Origin: Zeugodacus cucurbitae | Lineage: Eukaryota; Arthropoda; Insecta; Diptera; Tephritidae | Reading direction: 5' to 3' | Length of the DNA: 64,000 bases | NCBI RefSeq assembly: GCF_028554725.1 | Contig: NC_071670.1 | Location: 22,252,001 to 22,316,000 of the forward strand | Part shown: positions 37,740 through 52,340 of the stretch, piece after piece | Position numbering within the stretch: position 1 is the stretch's first letter | Layout: each line of letters starts with the position of its first letter | Translations under genes and position numbers: made by a program | Notes under the pieces: model-generated | The model's database searches: none | Seen by the model: the letters and a program-made list of their open reading frames with translations, nothing else | What the model was told of the DNA's origin: nothing

Positions 37740-40700
37740 TATGAATAAACATTCTTTATGTTTTTATTTGTCGATATTCAACTTGCAGGAAAGTGAACTT
37801 TGATATTAAATGTGATAAAATACAAAATAAATGAATATGAATAAACATTCACTATGTTTTTATTTGTCGATAAACAACTTGCAACAAAGCGAACTTTGAT
37901 CTTAAAAGTGATAAAATACAAAATAAATGATTATGAATAAATGTTCTTTATGTTTTTATTTGTCAATATTCAACTTGCAAGAATGTGAACTTGATCATAA
38001 ATCTGATAAAATACAAAATAAATGATTATGAATAAACATTCTTTACGTTTTTATTTTTAATATTCAACTTGCAAGAAAGTGAACTTTGATCTTAAATGTG
38101 ATAAAATACGAAAAAAATGATTATGAATTTATGTTCTTTATGTTTTTATTTGTCAATATTCAACTTGCACGAAAGTGAACTTTTATCTTAAATCTGATAA
38201 AATGTAAAATAAATGATTATGAATAAATGTTCTTTATGTTTCCAGTTGTCGATAAACAACTTGCAAGAAAGCGAACTTTGATCTTAAATGTGATAAAATA
38301 AAAAATTAATGATTATGAATAAATGTTCTTTATGTTTTCGTTTGTCAATATTCAACTTGCAAGAATGTGAGCTTGATCATAAATCTGATAAAAATACAAA
38401 ATAAATGATTATGAGTAAACATTCTTTATGTTTTTATTAGTCGATATTTAACTTGCAAGAAAGTGAACTTGATCATAAATCTGATAAAAATACAAAATAA
38501 ATGATTATGAATAAAGATTCTTTATGCTTTTATTTGTCGATATTCAGCTTGCAAGAAAAGGAACTTTGATCTTAAATGTGATAAAATACAAAATAAATGA
38601 TTATGAATAAATGTTCTTTATGTTTTTATTTGTCAATATTCAACTTGCAAGAATGTGAACTTGATCATAAATCTGATAAAAATACAAAATAAATGATTAT
38701 GAATAAACATTCTTTATGTTTCTATTTGTCGATAAACAACTTGCAAGAAAGTGAACTTTGATATTAAATGTGATAAAATACAAAATAAATGATTATGAAT
38801 AAACATTCTTTATGTTTTTATTTGTCGATATTCAACTTGCTAGAATGTGAACTTTGATATTAAATGTGATAAAATACAAAATAAATGATTATGAATAAAC
38901 ATTCTTTATGTTTTTATTTGTCGGTATTTAACTTGCATTAAAGTAAACTTTTATCTTACATGTGATAAAATACAAAATAAATGATTATGAATAAACATTC
39001 TTTATGTTTTTATTTGTCGATATTCAACTTGCAGGAAAGTGAACTTTGATATTAAATGTGATAAAATACAAAATAAATGATTATGAATAAACATTCTTTA
39101 TGTTTTTATTTGTCGGTATTTAACTTGCGGAAAAGTGAACTTTTATCTTACATGTGATAAAATACAAAATAAATGATTATGAATAAATGTTCTTTATGTT
39201 TTTATTTGTCGATAAACAACTTGCAACAAAGCGAACTTTGATCTTAAAAGTGATAAAATACAAAATAAATGATTATGAATAAATGTTCTTTATGTTTTTA
39301 TTTGTCAATATTCAACTTGCAAGAATGTGAACTTGATCATAAATCTGATAAAATACAAAATAAATGATTATGAATAAACATTCTTTACGTTTTTATTTTT
39401 AATATTCAACTTGCAAGAAAGTGAACTTTGATCTTAAATGTGATAAAATACGAAAAAAATGATTATGAATTTATGTTCTTTATGTTTTTATTTGTCAATA
39501 TTCAACTTGCACGAAAGTGAACTTTTATCTTAAATCTGATAAAATGTAAAATAAATGATTATGAATAAATGTTCTTTATGTTTCCAGTTGTCGATAAACA
39601 ACTTGCAAGAAAGCGAACTTTGATCTTAAATGTGATAAAATAAAAAATTAATGATTATGAATAAATGTTCTTTATGTTTTCGTTTGTCAATATTCAACTT
39701 GCAAGAATGTGAACTTGATCATAAATCTGATAAAAATACAAAATAAATGATTATGAGTAAACATTCTTTATGTTTTTATTTGTCGATATTTAACTTGCAA
39801 GAAAGTGAACTTGATCATAAATCTGATAAAAATACAAAATAAATGATTATGAATAAAGATTCTTTATGCTTTTATTTGTCGATATTCAGCTTGCAAGAAA
39901 AGGAACTTTGATCTTAAATGTGATAAAATACAAAATAAATGATTATGAATAAATGTTCTTTATGTTTTTATTTGTCAATATTCAACTTGCAAGAATGTGA
40001 ACTTGATCATAAATCTGATAAAAATACAAAATAAATGATTATGAATAAACATTCTTTATGTTTCTATTTGTCGATAAACAACTTGCAAGAAAGTGAACTT
40101 TGATATTAAATGTGATAAAATACAAAATAAATGATTATGAATAAACATTCTTTATGTTTTTATTTGTCGATATTTAACTTGCAGGAAAGTGAACTTTTAT
40201 CTTACATGTGATAAAATACAAAATAAATGATTATGAATAAATGTTCTTTATGTTTCCAGTTGTCGATAAACAACTTGCAAGAAAGTGAACTTTGATCTTA
40301 AATGTGATAAAATACAAAATAAATGATTATGAATAAATGTTCTTTATATTTTTGTTTGTCAATATTCAACTTGCAAGAATGTGAACTTGATCATAAATCT
40401 GATAAAAATACAAAATAAATGATTATGAGTAAACATTCTTTATGTTTTTATTTGTCGATATTTAACTTGCAAGAAAGTGAACTTGATCATAAATCTGATA
40501 AAAATACAAAATAAATGATTATGAGTAAACATTCTTTATGTTTTTATTTGTCGATATTCAACTTTCACGAAAGTGAACTTTTATCTTAAATCTGATAAAA
40601 TATGAAATAAATGATTATGAATAAATGTTCTTTATGTTTCCAGTTGTCGATAAACAACTTGCAAGAAAGTGAACTTTGATCTTAAATGTGATAAAATACA

Positions 40701-40990
40701 AAATAAATGATTATGAATAAATGTTCTTTATGTTTTTATTTGTCAATATTCAACTTGCAAGAATTTGAACTTGATCATAAATCTGATAAAAAATACAAAA
40801 TAAATGATTATGAATAAACATTCTTTATGTTTTTATTTGTCGATAAACAACTTGCAAGAATGTGAACTTTGATATTAAATGTGATAAAATACAAAATAAA
40901 TGATTATGAATAAACATTCTTTATGTTTTTATTTGTCGGTATTTAACTTGCATTAAAGTAAACTTTTATCTTACATGTGATAAAATACAA
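37740..40990. repeat. 3.25-kb block, copy 1 of the 7,195-bp-spaced pair
   Basis: AAAGATTC monomers at 38516 and 39858, the ACTTTCACG monomer at 40561 and the CATTAAAGTAAAC monomer at 40951 all recur 7,195 bp downstream (45711, 47053, 47756, 48146). Left of 38.2 kb the offset is 7,194 because the second copy has one extra T at about 45396. Outside these limits the monomer order differs. Confidence 0.75.
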
Positions 40991-43900
40991 AATAAATGAT
41001 TATGAATAAACATTCTTTATGTTTTTATTTGTCGATATTCAACTTGCAGGAAAGTGAACTTTGATATTAAATGTGATAAAATACAAAATAAATGATTATG
41101 AATAAATGTTCTTTATGTTTTTATTTGTCAATATTCAACTTGCAAGAATTTGAACTTGATCATAAATCTGATAAAAAATACAAAATAAATGATTATGAAT
41201 AAACATTCTTTATGTTTTTATTTGTCGATAAACAACTTGCAAGAAAGTGAACTTTGATCTTAAATGTGATAAAATACAAAATAAATGATTATGAATAAAT
41301 GCTCTTTATGTTTTTATTTGTCGATATTCAACTTTCACGAAAGTGAACTTTTGTCTTAAATCTGATAAAATATAAAATAAATGATAATGAATAAATGTTC
41401 TTTATGTTTCCAGTTGTCGATAAACAACTCGCAAGAAAGTGAACTTTGATCTTAAATGTGATAAAATACGAAATAAATGATTATGAAATTATGTTCTTTA
41501 TGTTTTTATTTGTCGATATTCAACTTTCACGAAAGTGAACTTTTATCTTAAATCTGATAAAATATGAAATAAATGATTATGAATAAATGTTCTTTATGTT
41601 TCCAGTTGTCGATAAACAACTTGCAAGAAAGTGAACTTTGATCTTAAATGTGATAAAATACGAAATAAATGATTATGAAATTATGTTCTTTATGTTTTTA
41701 TTTGTCGATATTCAACTTTCACGAAAGTGAACTTTTATCTTAAATCTGATAAAATATGAAATAAATGATTATGAATAAATGTTCTTTATGTTTCCAGTTG
41801 TCGATAAACAACTTGCAAGAAAGTGAACTTTGATCTTAAATGTGATAAAATACAAAATAAATGATTATGAATAAATGCTCTTTATGTTTTTATTTGTCAA
41901 TATTCAACTTGCAAGAATGTGAACTTGATCTTAAATCTGATAAAAATACAAAATAAGTGATTATGAATAAACATTCTTTATGTTTCTATTTGTCTATAAA
42001 CAACTTGCAAGAAAGTGAACTTTGATAATAAATGTGATAAAATACAAAATAAATGATTATGAATAAACATTCTTTATGTTTTTATTTGTCGGTATTTAAC
42101 TTGCATTAAAGTGAACTTTTATCTTACATGTGATAAAATACAAAATAAATGATTATGAATAAATGTTCTTTATGTTTTTATTTGTCAATATTCAACTTGC
42201 TAGAATGTGAACTTTGATATTAAATGTGATAAAATACAAAATAAATGATTATGAATAAACATTCTTTATGTTTTTATTTGTCGGTATTTAACTTGCGGAA
42301 AAGTGAACTTTTATCTTACATGTGATAAAATACAAAATAAATGATTATGAATAAATGTACTTTATGTTTTTATTTGTCGGTATTTAACTTGCAGGAAAGT
42401 GAACTTTTATCTTACATGTGATAAAATACAAATTAAATGATTATGAATAAATGTTCTTTATGTTTTTATTTGTCAATATTAAACTTGCTAGAATGTGAAC
42501 TTTGATATTAAATGTGATAAAATACAAAATAAATGATTATGAATAAACATTCTTTATGTTTTTATTTGTCGATATTCAACTTGCAGGAAAGTGAACTTTG
42601 ATATTAAATGTGATAAAATACAAAATAAATGATTATGAATAAATGTTCTTTATGTTTTTATTTGTCAATATTCAACTTGCAAGAATGTGAACTTGATCAT
42701 AAATCTGATAAAATACAAAATAAATGATTATGAATAAACATTCTTTACGTTTTTATTTTTAATATTCAACTTGCAAGAAAGTGAACTTTGATCTTAAATG
42801 TGATAAAATACGAAAAAAATGATTATGAATTTATGTTCTTTATGTTTTTATTTGTCAATATTCAACTTGCACGAAAGTGAACTTTTATCTTAAATCTGAT
42901 AAAATGTAAAATAAATGATTATGAATAAATGTTCTTTATGTTTCCAGTTGTCGATAAACAACTTGCAAGAAAGCGAACTTTGATCTTAAATGTGATAAAA
43001 TAAAAAATTAATGATTATGAATAAATGTTCTTTATGTTTTCGTTTGTCAATATTCAACTTGCAAGAATGTGAGCTTGATCATAAATCTGATAAAAATACA
43101 AAATAAATGATTATGAGTAAACATTCTTTATGTTTTTATTTGTCGATATTTAACTTGCAAGAAAGTGAACTTGATCATAAATCTGATAAAAATACAAAAT
43201 AAATGATTATGAATAAAGATTCTTTATGCTTTTATTTGTCGATATTCAGCTTGCAAGAAAAGGAACTTTGATCTTAAATGTGATAAAATACAAAATAAAT
43301 GATTATGAATAAATGTTCTTTATGTTTTTATTTGTCAATATTCAACTTGCAAGAATGTGAACTTGATCATAAATCTGATAAAAATACAAAATAAATGATT
43401 ATGAATAAACATTCTTTATGTTTCTATTTGTCGATAAACAACTTGCAAGAAAGTGAACTTTGATATTAAATGTGATAAAATACAAAATAAATGATTATGA
43501 ATAAACATTCTTTATGTTTTTATTTGTCGATATTCAACTTGCTAGAATGTGAACTTTGATATTAAATGTGATAAAATACAAAATAAATGATTATGAATAA
43601 ACATTCTTTATGTTTTTATTTGTCGGTATTTAACTTGCATTAAAGTAAACTTTTATCTTACATGTGATAAAATACAAAATAAATGATTATGAATAAACAT
43701 TCTTTATGTTTTTATTTGTCGATATTCAACTTGCAGGAAAGTGAACTTTGATATTAAATGTGATAAAATACAAAATAAATGATTATGAATAAACATTCTT
43801 TATGTTTTTATTTGTCGGTATTTAACTTGCGGAAAAGTGAACTTTTATCTTACATGTGATAAAATACAAAATAAATGATTATGAATAAATGTTCTTTATG

Positions 43901-44933
43901 TTATTATTTGTCGATAAACAACTTGCAACAAAGCGAACTTTGATCTTAAAAGTGATAAAATACAAAATAAATGATTATGAATAAATGTTCTTTATGTTTT
44001 TATTTGTCAATATTCAACTTGCAAGAATGTGAACTTGATCATAAATCTGATAAAATACAAAATATATGATTATGAATAAACATTCTTTACGTTTTTATTT
44101 TTAATATTCAACTTGCAAGAAAGTGAACTTTGATCTTAAATGTGATAAAATACGAAAAAAATGATTATGAATTTATGTTCTTTATGTTTTTATTTGTCAA
44201 TATTCAACTTGCACGAAAGTGAACTTTTATCTTAAATCTGATAAAATGTAAAATAAATGATTATGAATAAATGTTCTTTATGTTTCCAGTTGTCGATAAA
44301 CAACTTGCAAGAAAGCGAACTTTGATCTTAAATGTGATAAAATACAAAATAAATGATTATGAATAAATGTTCTTTATATTTTTGTTTGTCAATATTCAAC
44401 TTGCAAGAATGTGAACTTGATCATAAATCTGATAAAAATACAAAATAAATGATTATGAGTAAACATTCTTTATGTTTTTATTTGTCGATATTTAACTTGC
44501 AAGAAAGTGAACTTGATCATAAATCTGATAAAAATACAAAATAAATGATTATGAGTAAACATTCTTTATGTTTTTATTTGTCGATATTCAACTTTCACGA
44601 AAGTGAACTTTTATCTTAAATCTGATAAAATATGAAATAAATGATTATGAATAAATGTTCTTTATGTTTCCAGTTGTCGATAAACAACTTGCAAGAAAGT
44701 GAACTTTGATCTTAAATGTGATAAAATACAAAATAAATGATTATGAATAAATGTTCTTTATGTTTCCAGTTGTCGATAAACAACTTGCAAGAAAGCGAAC
44801 TTTGATCTTAAATGTGATAAAATAAAAAATTAATGATTATGAATAAATGTTCTTTATGTTTTCGTTTGTCAATATTCAACTTGCAAGAATGTGAGCTTGA
44901 TCATAAATCTGATAAAAATACAAAATAAATGAT

Positions 44934-47900
44934 TATGAATAAACATTCTTTATGTTTTTATTTGTCGATATTCAACTTGCAGGAAAGTGAACTTTGATAT
45001 TAAATGTGATAAAATACAAAATAAATGAATATGAATAAACATTCACTATGTTTTTATTTGTCGATAAACAACTTGCAACAAAGCGAACTTTGATCTTAAA
45101 AGTGATAAAATACAAAATAAATGATTATGAATAAATGTTCTTTATGTTTTTATTTGTCAATATTCAACTTGCAAGAATGTGAACTTGATCATAAATCTGA
45201 TAAAATACAAAATAAATGATTATGAATAAACATTCTTTACGTTTTTATTTTCAATATTCAACTTGCAAGAAAGTGAACTTTGATCTTAAATGTGATAAAA
45301 TACGAAAAAAATGATTATGAATTTATGTTCTTTATGTTTTTATTTGTCAATATTCAACTTGCACGAAAGTGAACTTTTATCTTAAATCTGATAAAATTGT
45401 AAAATAAATGATTATGAATAAATGTTCTTTATGTTTCCAGTTGTCGATAAACAACTTGCAAGAAAGCGAACTTTGATCTTAAATGTGATAAAATAAAAAA
45501 TTAATGATTATGAATAAATGTTCTTTATGTTTTCGTTTGTCAATATTCAACTTGCAAGAATGTGAGCTTGATCATAAATCTGATAAAAATACAAAATAAA
45601 TGATTATGAGTAAACATTCTTTATGTTTTTATTTGTCGATATTTAACTTGCAAGAAAGTGAACTTGATCATAAATCTGATAAAAATACAAAATAAATGAT
45701 TATGAATAAAGATTCTTTATGCTTTTATTTGTCGATATTCAGCTTGCAAGAAAAGGAACTTTGATCTTAAATGTGATAAAATACAAAATAAATGATTATG
45801 AATAAATGTTCTTTATGTTTTTATTTGTCAATATTCAACTTGCAAGAATGTGAACTTGATCATAAATCTGATAAAAATACAAAATAAATGATTATGAATA
45901 AACATTCTTTATGTTTCTATTTGTCGATAAACAACTTGCAAGAAAGTGAACTTTGATATTAAATGTGATAAAATACAAAATAAATGATTATGAATAAACA
46001 TTCTTTATGTTTTTATTTGTCGATATTCAACTTGCTAGAATGTGAACTTTGATATTAAATGTGATAAAATACAAAATAAATGATTATGAATAAACATTCT
46101 TTATGTTTTTATTTGTCGGTATTTAACTTGCATTAAAGTAAACTTTTATCTTACATGTGATAAAATACAAAATAAATGATTATGAATAAACATTCTTTAT
46201 GTTTTTATTTGTCGATATTCAACTTGCAGGAAAGTGAACTTTGATATTAAATGTGATAAAATACAAAATAAATGATTATGAATAAACATTCTTTATGTTT
46301 TTATTTGTCGGTATTTAACTTGCGGAAAAGTGAACTTTTATCTTACATGTGATAAAATACAAAATAAATGATTATGAATAAATGTTCTTTATGTTTTTAT
46401 TTGTCGATAAACAACTTGCAACAAAGCGAACTTTGATCTTAAAAGTGATAAAATACAAAATAAATGATTATGAATAAATGTTCTTTATGTTTTTATTTGT
46501 CAATATTCAACTTGCAAGAATGTGAACTTGATCATAAATCTGATAAAATACAAAATATATGATTATGAATAAACATTCTTTACGTTTTTATTTTTAATAT
46601 TCAACTTGCAAGAAAGTGAACTTTGATCTTAAATGTGATAAAATACGAAAAAAATGATTATGAATTTATGTTCTTTATGTTTTTATTTGTCAATATTCAA
46701 CTTGCACGAAAGTGAACTTTTATCTTAAATCTGATAAAATGTAAAATAAATGATTATGAATAAATGTTCTTTATGTTTCCAGTTGTCGATAAACAACTTG
46801 CAAGAAAGCGAACTTTGATCTTAAATGTGATAAAATAAAAAATTAATGATTATGAATAAATGTTCTTTATGTTTTCGTTTGTCAATATTCAACTTGCAAG
46901 AATGTGAACTTGATCATAAATCTGATAAAAATACAAAATAAATGATTATGAGTAAACATTCTTTATGTTTTTATTTGTCGATATTTAACTTGCAAGAAAG
47001 TGAACTTGATCATAAATCTGATAAAAATACAAAATAAATGATTATGAATAAAGATTCTTTATGCTTTTATTTGTCGATATTCAGCTTGCAAGAAAAGGAA
47101 CTTTGATCTTAAATGTGATAAAATACAAAATAAATGATTATGAATAAATGTTCTTTATGTTTTTATTTGTCAATATTCAACTTGCAAGAATGTGAACTTG
47201 ATCATAAATCTGATAAAAATACAAAATAAATGATTATGAATAAACATTCTTTATGTTTCTATTTGTCGATAAACAACTTGCAAGAAAGTGAACTTTGATA
47301 TTAAATGTGATAAAATACAAAATAAATGATTATGAATAAACATTCTTTATGTTTTTATTTGTCGATATTTAACTTGCAGGAAAGTGAACTTTTATCTTAC
47401 ATGTGATAAAATACAAAATAAATGATTATGAATAAATGTTCTTTATGTTTCCAGTTGTCGATAAACAACTTGCAAGAAAGTGAACTTTGATCTTAAATGT
47501 GATAAAATACAAAATAAATGATTATGAATAAATGTTCTTTATATTTTTGTTTGTCAATATTCAACTTGCAAGAATGTGAACTTGATCATAAATCTGATAA
47601 AAATACAAAATAAATGATTATGAGTAAACATTCTTTATGTTTTTATTTGTCGATATTTAACTTGCAAGAAAGTGAACTTGATCATAAATCTGATAAAAAT
47701 ACAAAATAAATGATTATGAGTAAACATTCTTTATGTTTTTATTTGTCGATATTCAACTTTCACGAAAGTGAACTTTTATCTTAAATCTGATAAAATATGA
47801 AATAAATGATTATGAATAAATGTTCTTTATGTTTCCAGTTGTCGATAAACAACTTGCAAGAAAGTGAACTTTGATCTTAAATGTGATAAAATACAAAATA

Positions 47901-48185
47901 AATGATTATGAATAAATGTTCTTTATGTTTTTATTTGTCAATATTCAACTTGCAAGAATTTGAACTTGATCATAAATCTGATAAAAAATACAAAATAAAT
48001 GATTATGAATAAACATTCTTTATGTTTTTATTTGTCGATAAACAACTTGCAAGAATGTGAACTTTGATATTAAATGTGATAAAATACAAAATAAATGATT
48101 ATGAATAAACATTCTTTATGTTTTTATTTGTCGGTATTTAACTTGCATTAAAGTAAACTTTTATCTTACATGTGATAAAATACAA
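44934..48185. repeat. 3.25-kb block, copy 2 of the 7,195-bp-spaced pair
   Basis: Partner of 37740-40990. The part from about 46.9 to 48.17 kb recurs again 5,755 bp downstream (47053 and 52808; 48146 and 53901), so pieces of this block have been copied at least twice. Confidence 0.75.
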
Positions 48186-48565
48186 AATAAATGATTATGA
48201 GTAAACATTCTTTATGTTTTTATTTGTCGATATTTAACTTGCAAGAAAGTGAACTTGATCATAAATCTGATAAAAATACAAAATAAATGATTATGAGTAA
48301 ACATTCTTTATGTTTTTATTTGTCGATAAACAACTTGCAAGAATGTGAACTTTGATATTAAATGTGATAAAATACAAAATAAATGATTATGAATAAACAT
48401 TCTTTATGTTTTTATTTGTCGGTATTTAACTTGCATTAAAGTAAACTTTTATCTTACATGTGATAAAATACAAAATAAATGATTATGAGTAAACATTCTT
48501 TATGTTTTTATTTGTCGATATTTAACTTGCAAGAAAGTGAACTTGATCATAAATCTGATAAAAAT
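47990..48565. repeat. 288-bp (three-monomer) tandem duplication
   Basis: The CATTAAAGTAAAC monomer occurs at 48146 and 48434, exactly three 96-bp monomers apart, with the neighbouring monomers repeated in the same order. The block at 40.9 kb has only one copy, so this is a recent local step. Confidence 0.65.
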
Positions 48566-51189
48566 ACAAAATAAATGATTATGAATAAACATTCTTTATG
48601 TTTCTATTTGTCGATAAACAACTTGCAAGAAAGTGAACTTTGATATTAAATGTGATAAAATACAAAATAAATGATTATGAATAAACATTCTTTATGTTTT
48701 TATTTGTCGATATTCAACTTGCTAGAATGTGAACTTTGATATTAAATGTGATAAAATACAAAATAAATGATTATGAATAAACATTCTTTATGTTTTTATT
48801 TGTCGGTATTTAACTTGCATTAAAGTAAACTTTTATCTTACATGTGATAAAATACAAAATAAATGATTATGAATAAACATTCTTTATGTTTTTATTTGTC
48901 GATATTCAACTTGCAGGAAAGTGAACTTTGATATTAAATGTGATAAAATACAAAATAAATGATTATGAATAAACATTCTTTATGTTTTTATTTGTCGGTA
49001 TTTAACTTGCGGAAAAGTGAACTTTTATCTTACATGTGATAAAATACAAAATAAATGATTATGAATAAATGTTCTTTATGTTTTTATTTGTCGATAAACA
49101 ACTTGCAACAAAGCGAACTTTGATCTTAAAAGTGATAAAATACAAAATAAATGATTATGAATAAATGTTCTTTATGTTTTTATTTGTCAATATTCAACTT
49201 GCAAGAATGTGAACTTGATCATAAATCTGATAAAATACAAAATATATGATTATGAATAAACATTCTTTACGTTTTTATTTTTAATATTCAACTTGCAAGA
49301 AAGTGAACTTTGATCTTAAATGTGATAAAATACGAAAAAAATGATTATGAATTTATGTTCTTTATGTTTTTATTTGTCAATATTCAACTTGCACGAAAGT
49401 GAACTTTTATCTTAAATCTGATAAAATGTAAAATAAATGATTATGAATAAATGTTCTTTATGTTTCCAGTTGTCGATAAACAACTTGCAAGAAAGCGAAC
49501 TTTGATCTTAAATGTGATAAAATAAAAAATTAATGATTATGAATAAATGTTCTTTATGTTTTCGTTTGTCAATATTCAACTTGCAAGAATGTGAACTTGA
49601 TCATAAATCTGATAAAAATACAAAATAAATGATTATGAGTAAACATTCTTTATGTTTTTATTTGTCGATATTTAACTTGCAAGAAAGTGAACTTGATCAT
49701 AAATCTGATAAAAATACAAAATAAATGATTATGAATAAAGATTCTTTATGCTTTTATTTGTCGATATTCAGCTTGCAAGAAAAGGAACTTTGATCTTAAA
49801 TGTGATAAAATACAAAATAAATGATTATGAATAAATGTTCTTTATGTTTTTATTTGTCAATATTCAACTTGCAAGAATGTGAACTTGATCATAAATCTGA
49901 TAAAAATACAAAATAAATGATTATGAATAAACATTCTTTATGTTTCTATTTGTCGATAAACAACTTGCAAGAAAGTGAACTTTGATATTAAATGTGATAA
50001 AATACAAAATAAATGATTATGAATAAACATTCTTTATGTTTTTATTTGTCGATATTTAACTTGCAGGAAAGTGAACTTTTATCTTACATGTGATAAAATA
50101 CAAAATAAATGATTATGAATAAATGTTCTTTATGTTTCCAGTTGTCGATAAACAACTTGCAAGAAAGTGAACTTTGATCTTAAATGTGATAAAATACAAA
50201 ATAAATGATTATGAATAAATGTTCTTTATATTTTTGTTTGTCAATATTCAACTTGCAAGAATGTGAACTTTGATATTAAATGTGATAAAATACAAAATAA
50301 ATGATTATGAATAAACATTCTTTATGTTTTTATTTGTCGGTATTTAACTTGCATTAAAGTAAACTTTTATCTTACATGTGATAAAATACAAAATAAATGA
50401 TTATGAATAAACATTCTTTATGTTTTTATTTGTCGATATTCAACTTGCAGGAAAGTGAACTTTGATATTAAATGTGATAAAATACAAAATAAATGATTAT
50501 GAATAAACATTCTTTATGTTTTTATTTGTCGGTATTTAACTTGCGGAAAAGTGAACTTTTATCTTACATGTGATAAAATACAAAATAAATGATTATGAAT
50601 AAATGTTCTTTATGTTTTTATTTGTCGATAAACAACTTGCAACAAAGCGAACTTTGATCTTAAAAGTGATAAAATACAAAATAAATGATTATGAATAAAT
50701 GTTCTTTATGTTTTTATTTGTCAATATTCAACTTGCAAGAATGTGAACTTGATCATAAATCTGATAAAATACAAAATATATGATTATGAATAAACATTCT
50801 TTACGTTTTTATTTTTAATATTCAACTTGCAAGAAAGTGAACTTTGATCTTAAATGTGATAAAATACGAAAAAAATGATTATGAATTTATGTTCTTTATG
50901 TTTTTATTTGTCAATATTCAACTTGCACGAAAGTGAACTTTTATCTTAAATCTGATAAAATGTAAAATAAATGATTATGAATAAATGTTCTTTATGTTTC
51001 CAGTTGTCGATAAACAACTTGCAAGAAAGCGAACTTTGATCTTAAATGTGATAAAATAAAAAATTAATGATTATGAATAAATGTTCTTTATGTTTTCGTT
51101 TGTCAATATTCAACTTGCAAGAATGTGAACTTGATCATAAATCTGATAAAAATACAAAATAAATGATTATGAATAAACATTCTTTATGT

Positions 51190-52340
51190 TTTTATTTGTC
51201 GATATTCAACTTGCTAGAATGTGAACTTTGATATTAAATGTGATAAAATACAAAATAAATGATTATGAATAAACATTCTTTATGTTTTTATTTGTCGGTA
51301 TTTAACTTGCATTAAAGTAAACTTTTATCTTACATGTGATAAAATACAAAATAAATGATTATGAATAAACATTCTTTATGTTTTTATTTGTCGATATTCA
51401 ACTTGCAGGAAAGTGAACTTTGATATTAAATGTGATAAAATACAAAATAAATGATTATGAATAAACATTCTTTATGTTTTTATTTGTCGGTATTTAACTT
51501 GCGGAAAAGTGAACTTTTATCTTACATGTGATAAAATACAAAATAAATGATTATGAATAAATGTTCTTTATGTTTTTATTTGTCGATAAACAACTTGCAA
51601 CAAAGCGAACTTTGATCTTAAAAGTGATAAAATACAAAATAAATGATTATGAATAAATGTTCTTTATGTTTTTATTTGTCAATATTCAACTTGCAAGAAT
51701 GTGAACTTGATCATAAATCTGATAAAAATACAAAATAAATGATTATGAATAAACATTCTTTATGTTTTTATTTGTCGATATTCAACTTGCTAGAATGTGA
51801 ACTTTGATATTAAATGTGATAAAATACAAAATAAATGATTATGAATAAACATTCTTTATGTTTTTATTTGTCGGTATTTAACTTGCATTAAAGTAAACTT
51901 TTATCTTACATGTGATAAAATACAAAATAAATGATTATGAATAAACATTCTTTATGTTTTTATTTGTCGATATTCAACTTGCAGGAAAGTGAACTTTGAT
52001 ATTAAATGTGATAAAATACAAAATAAATGATTATGAATAAACATTCTTTATGTTTTTATTTGTCGGTATTTAACTTGCGGAAAAGTGAACTTTTATCTTA
52101 CATGTGATAAAATACAAAATAAATGATTATGAATAAATGTTCTTTATGTTTTTATTTGTCGATAAACAACTTGCAACAAAGCGAACTTTGATCTTAAAAG
52201 TGATAAAATACAAAATAAATGATTATGAATAAATGTTCTTTATGTTTTTATTTGTCAATATTCAACTTGCAAGAATGTGAACTTGATCATAAATCTGATA
52301 AAATACAAAATATATGATTATGAATAAACATTCTTTACGT
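51190..52340. repeat. 576-bp (six-monomer) tandem duplication
   Basis: CATTAAAGTAAAC at 51310 and 51886, and GCGGAAAAG at 51501 and 52077, are each exactly 576 bp apart. The intervening monomers repeat in order, giving two consecutive six-monomer units. Confidence 0.7.
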
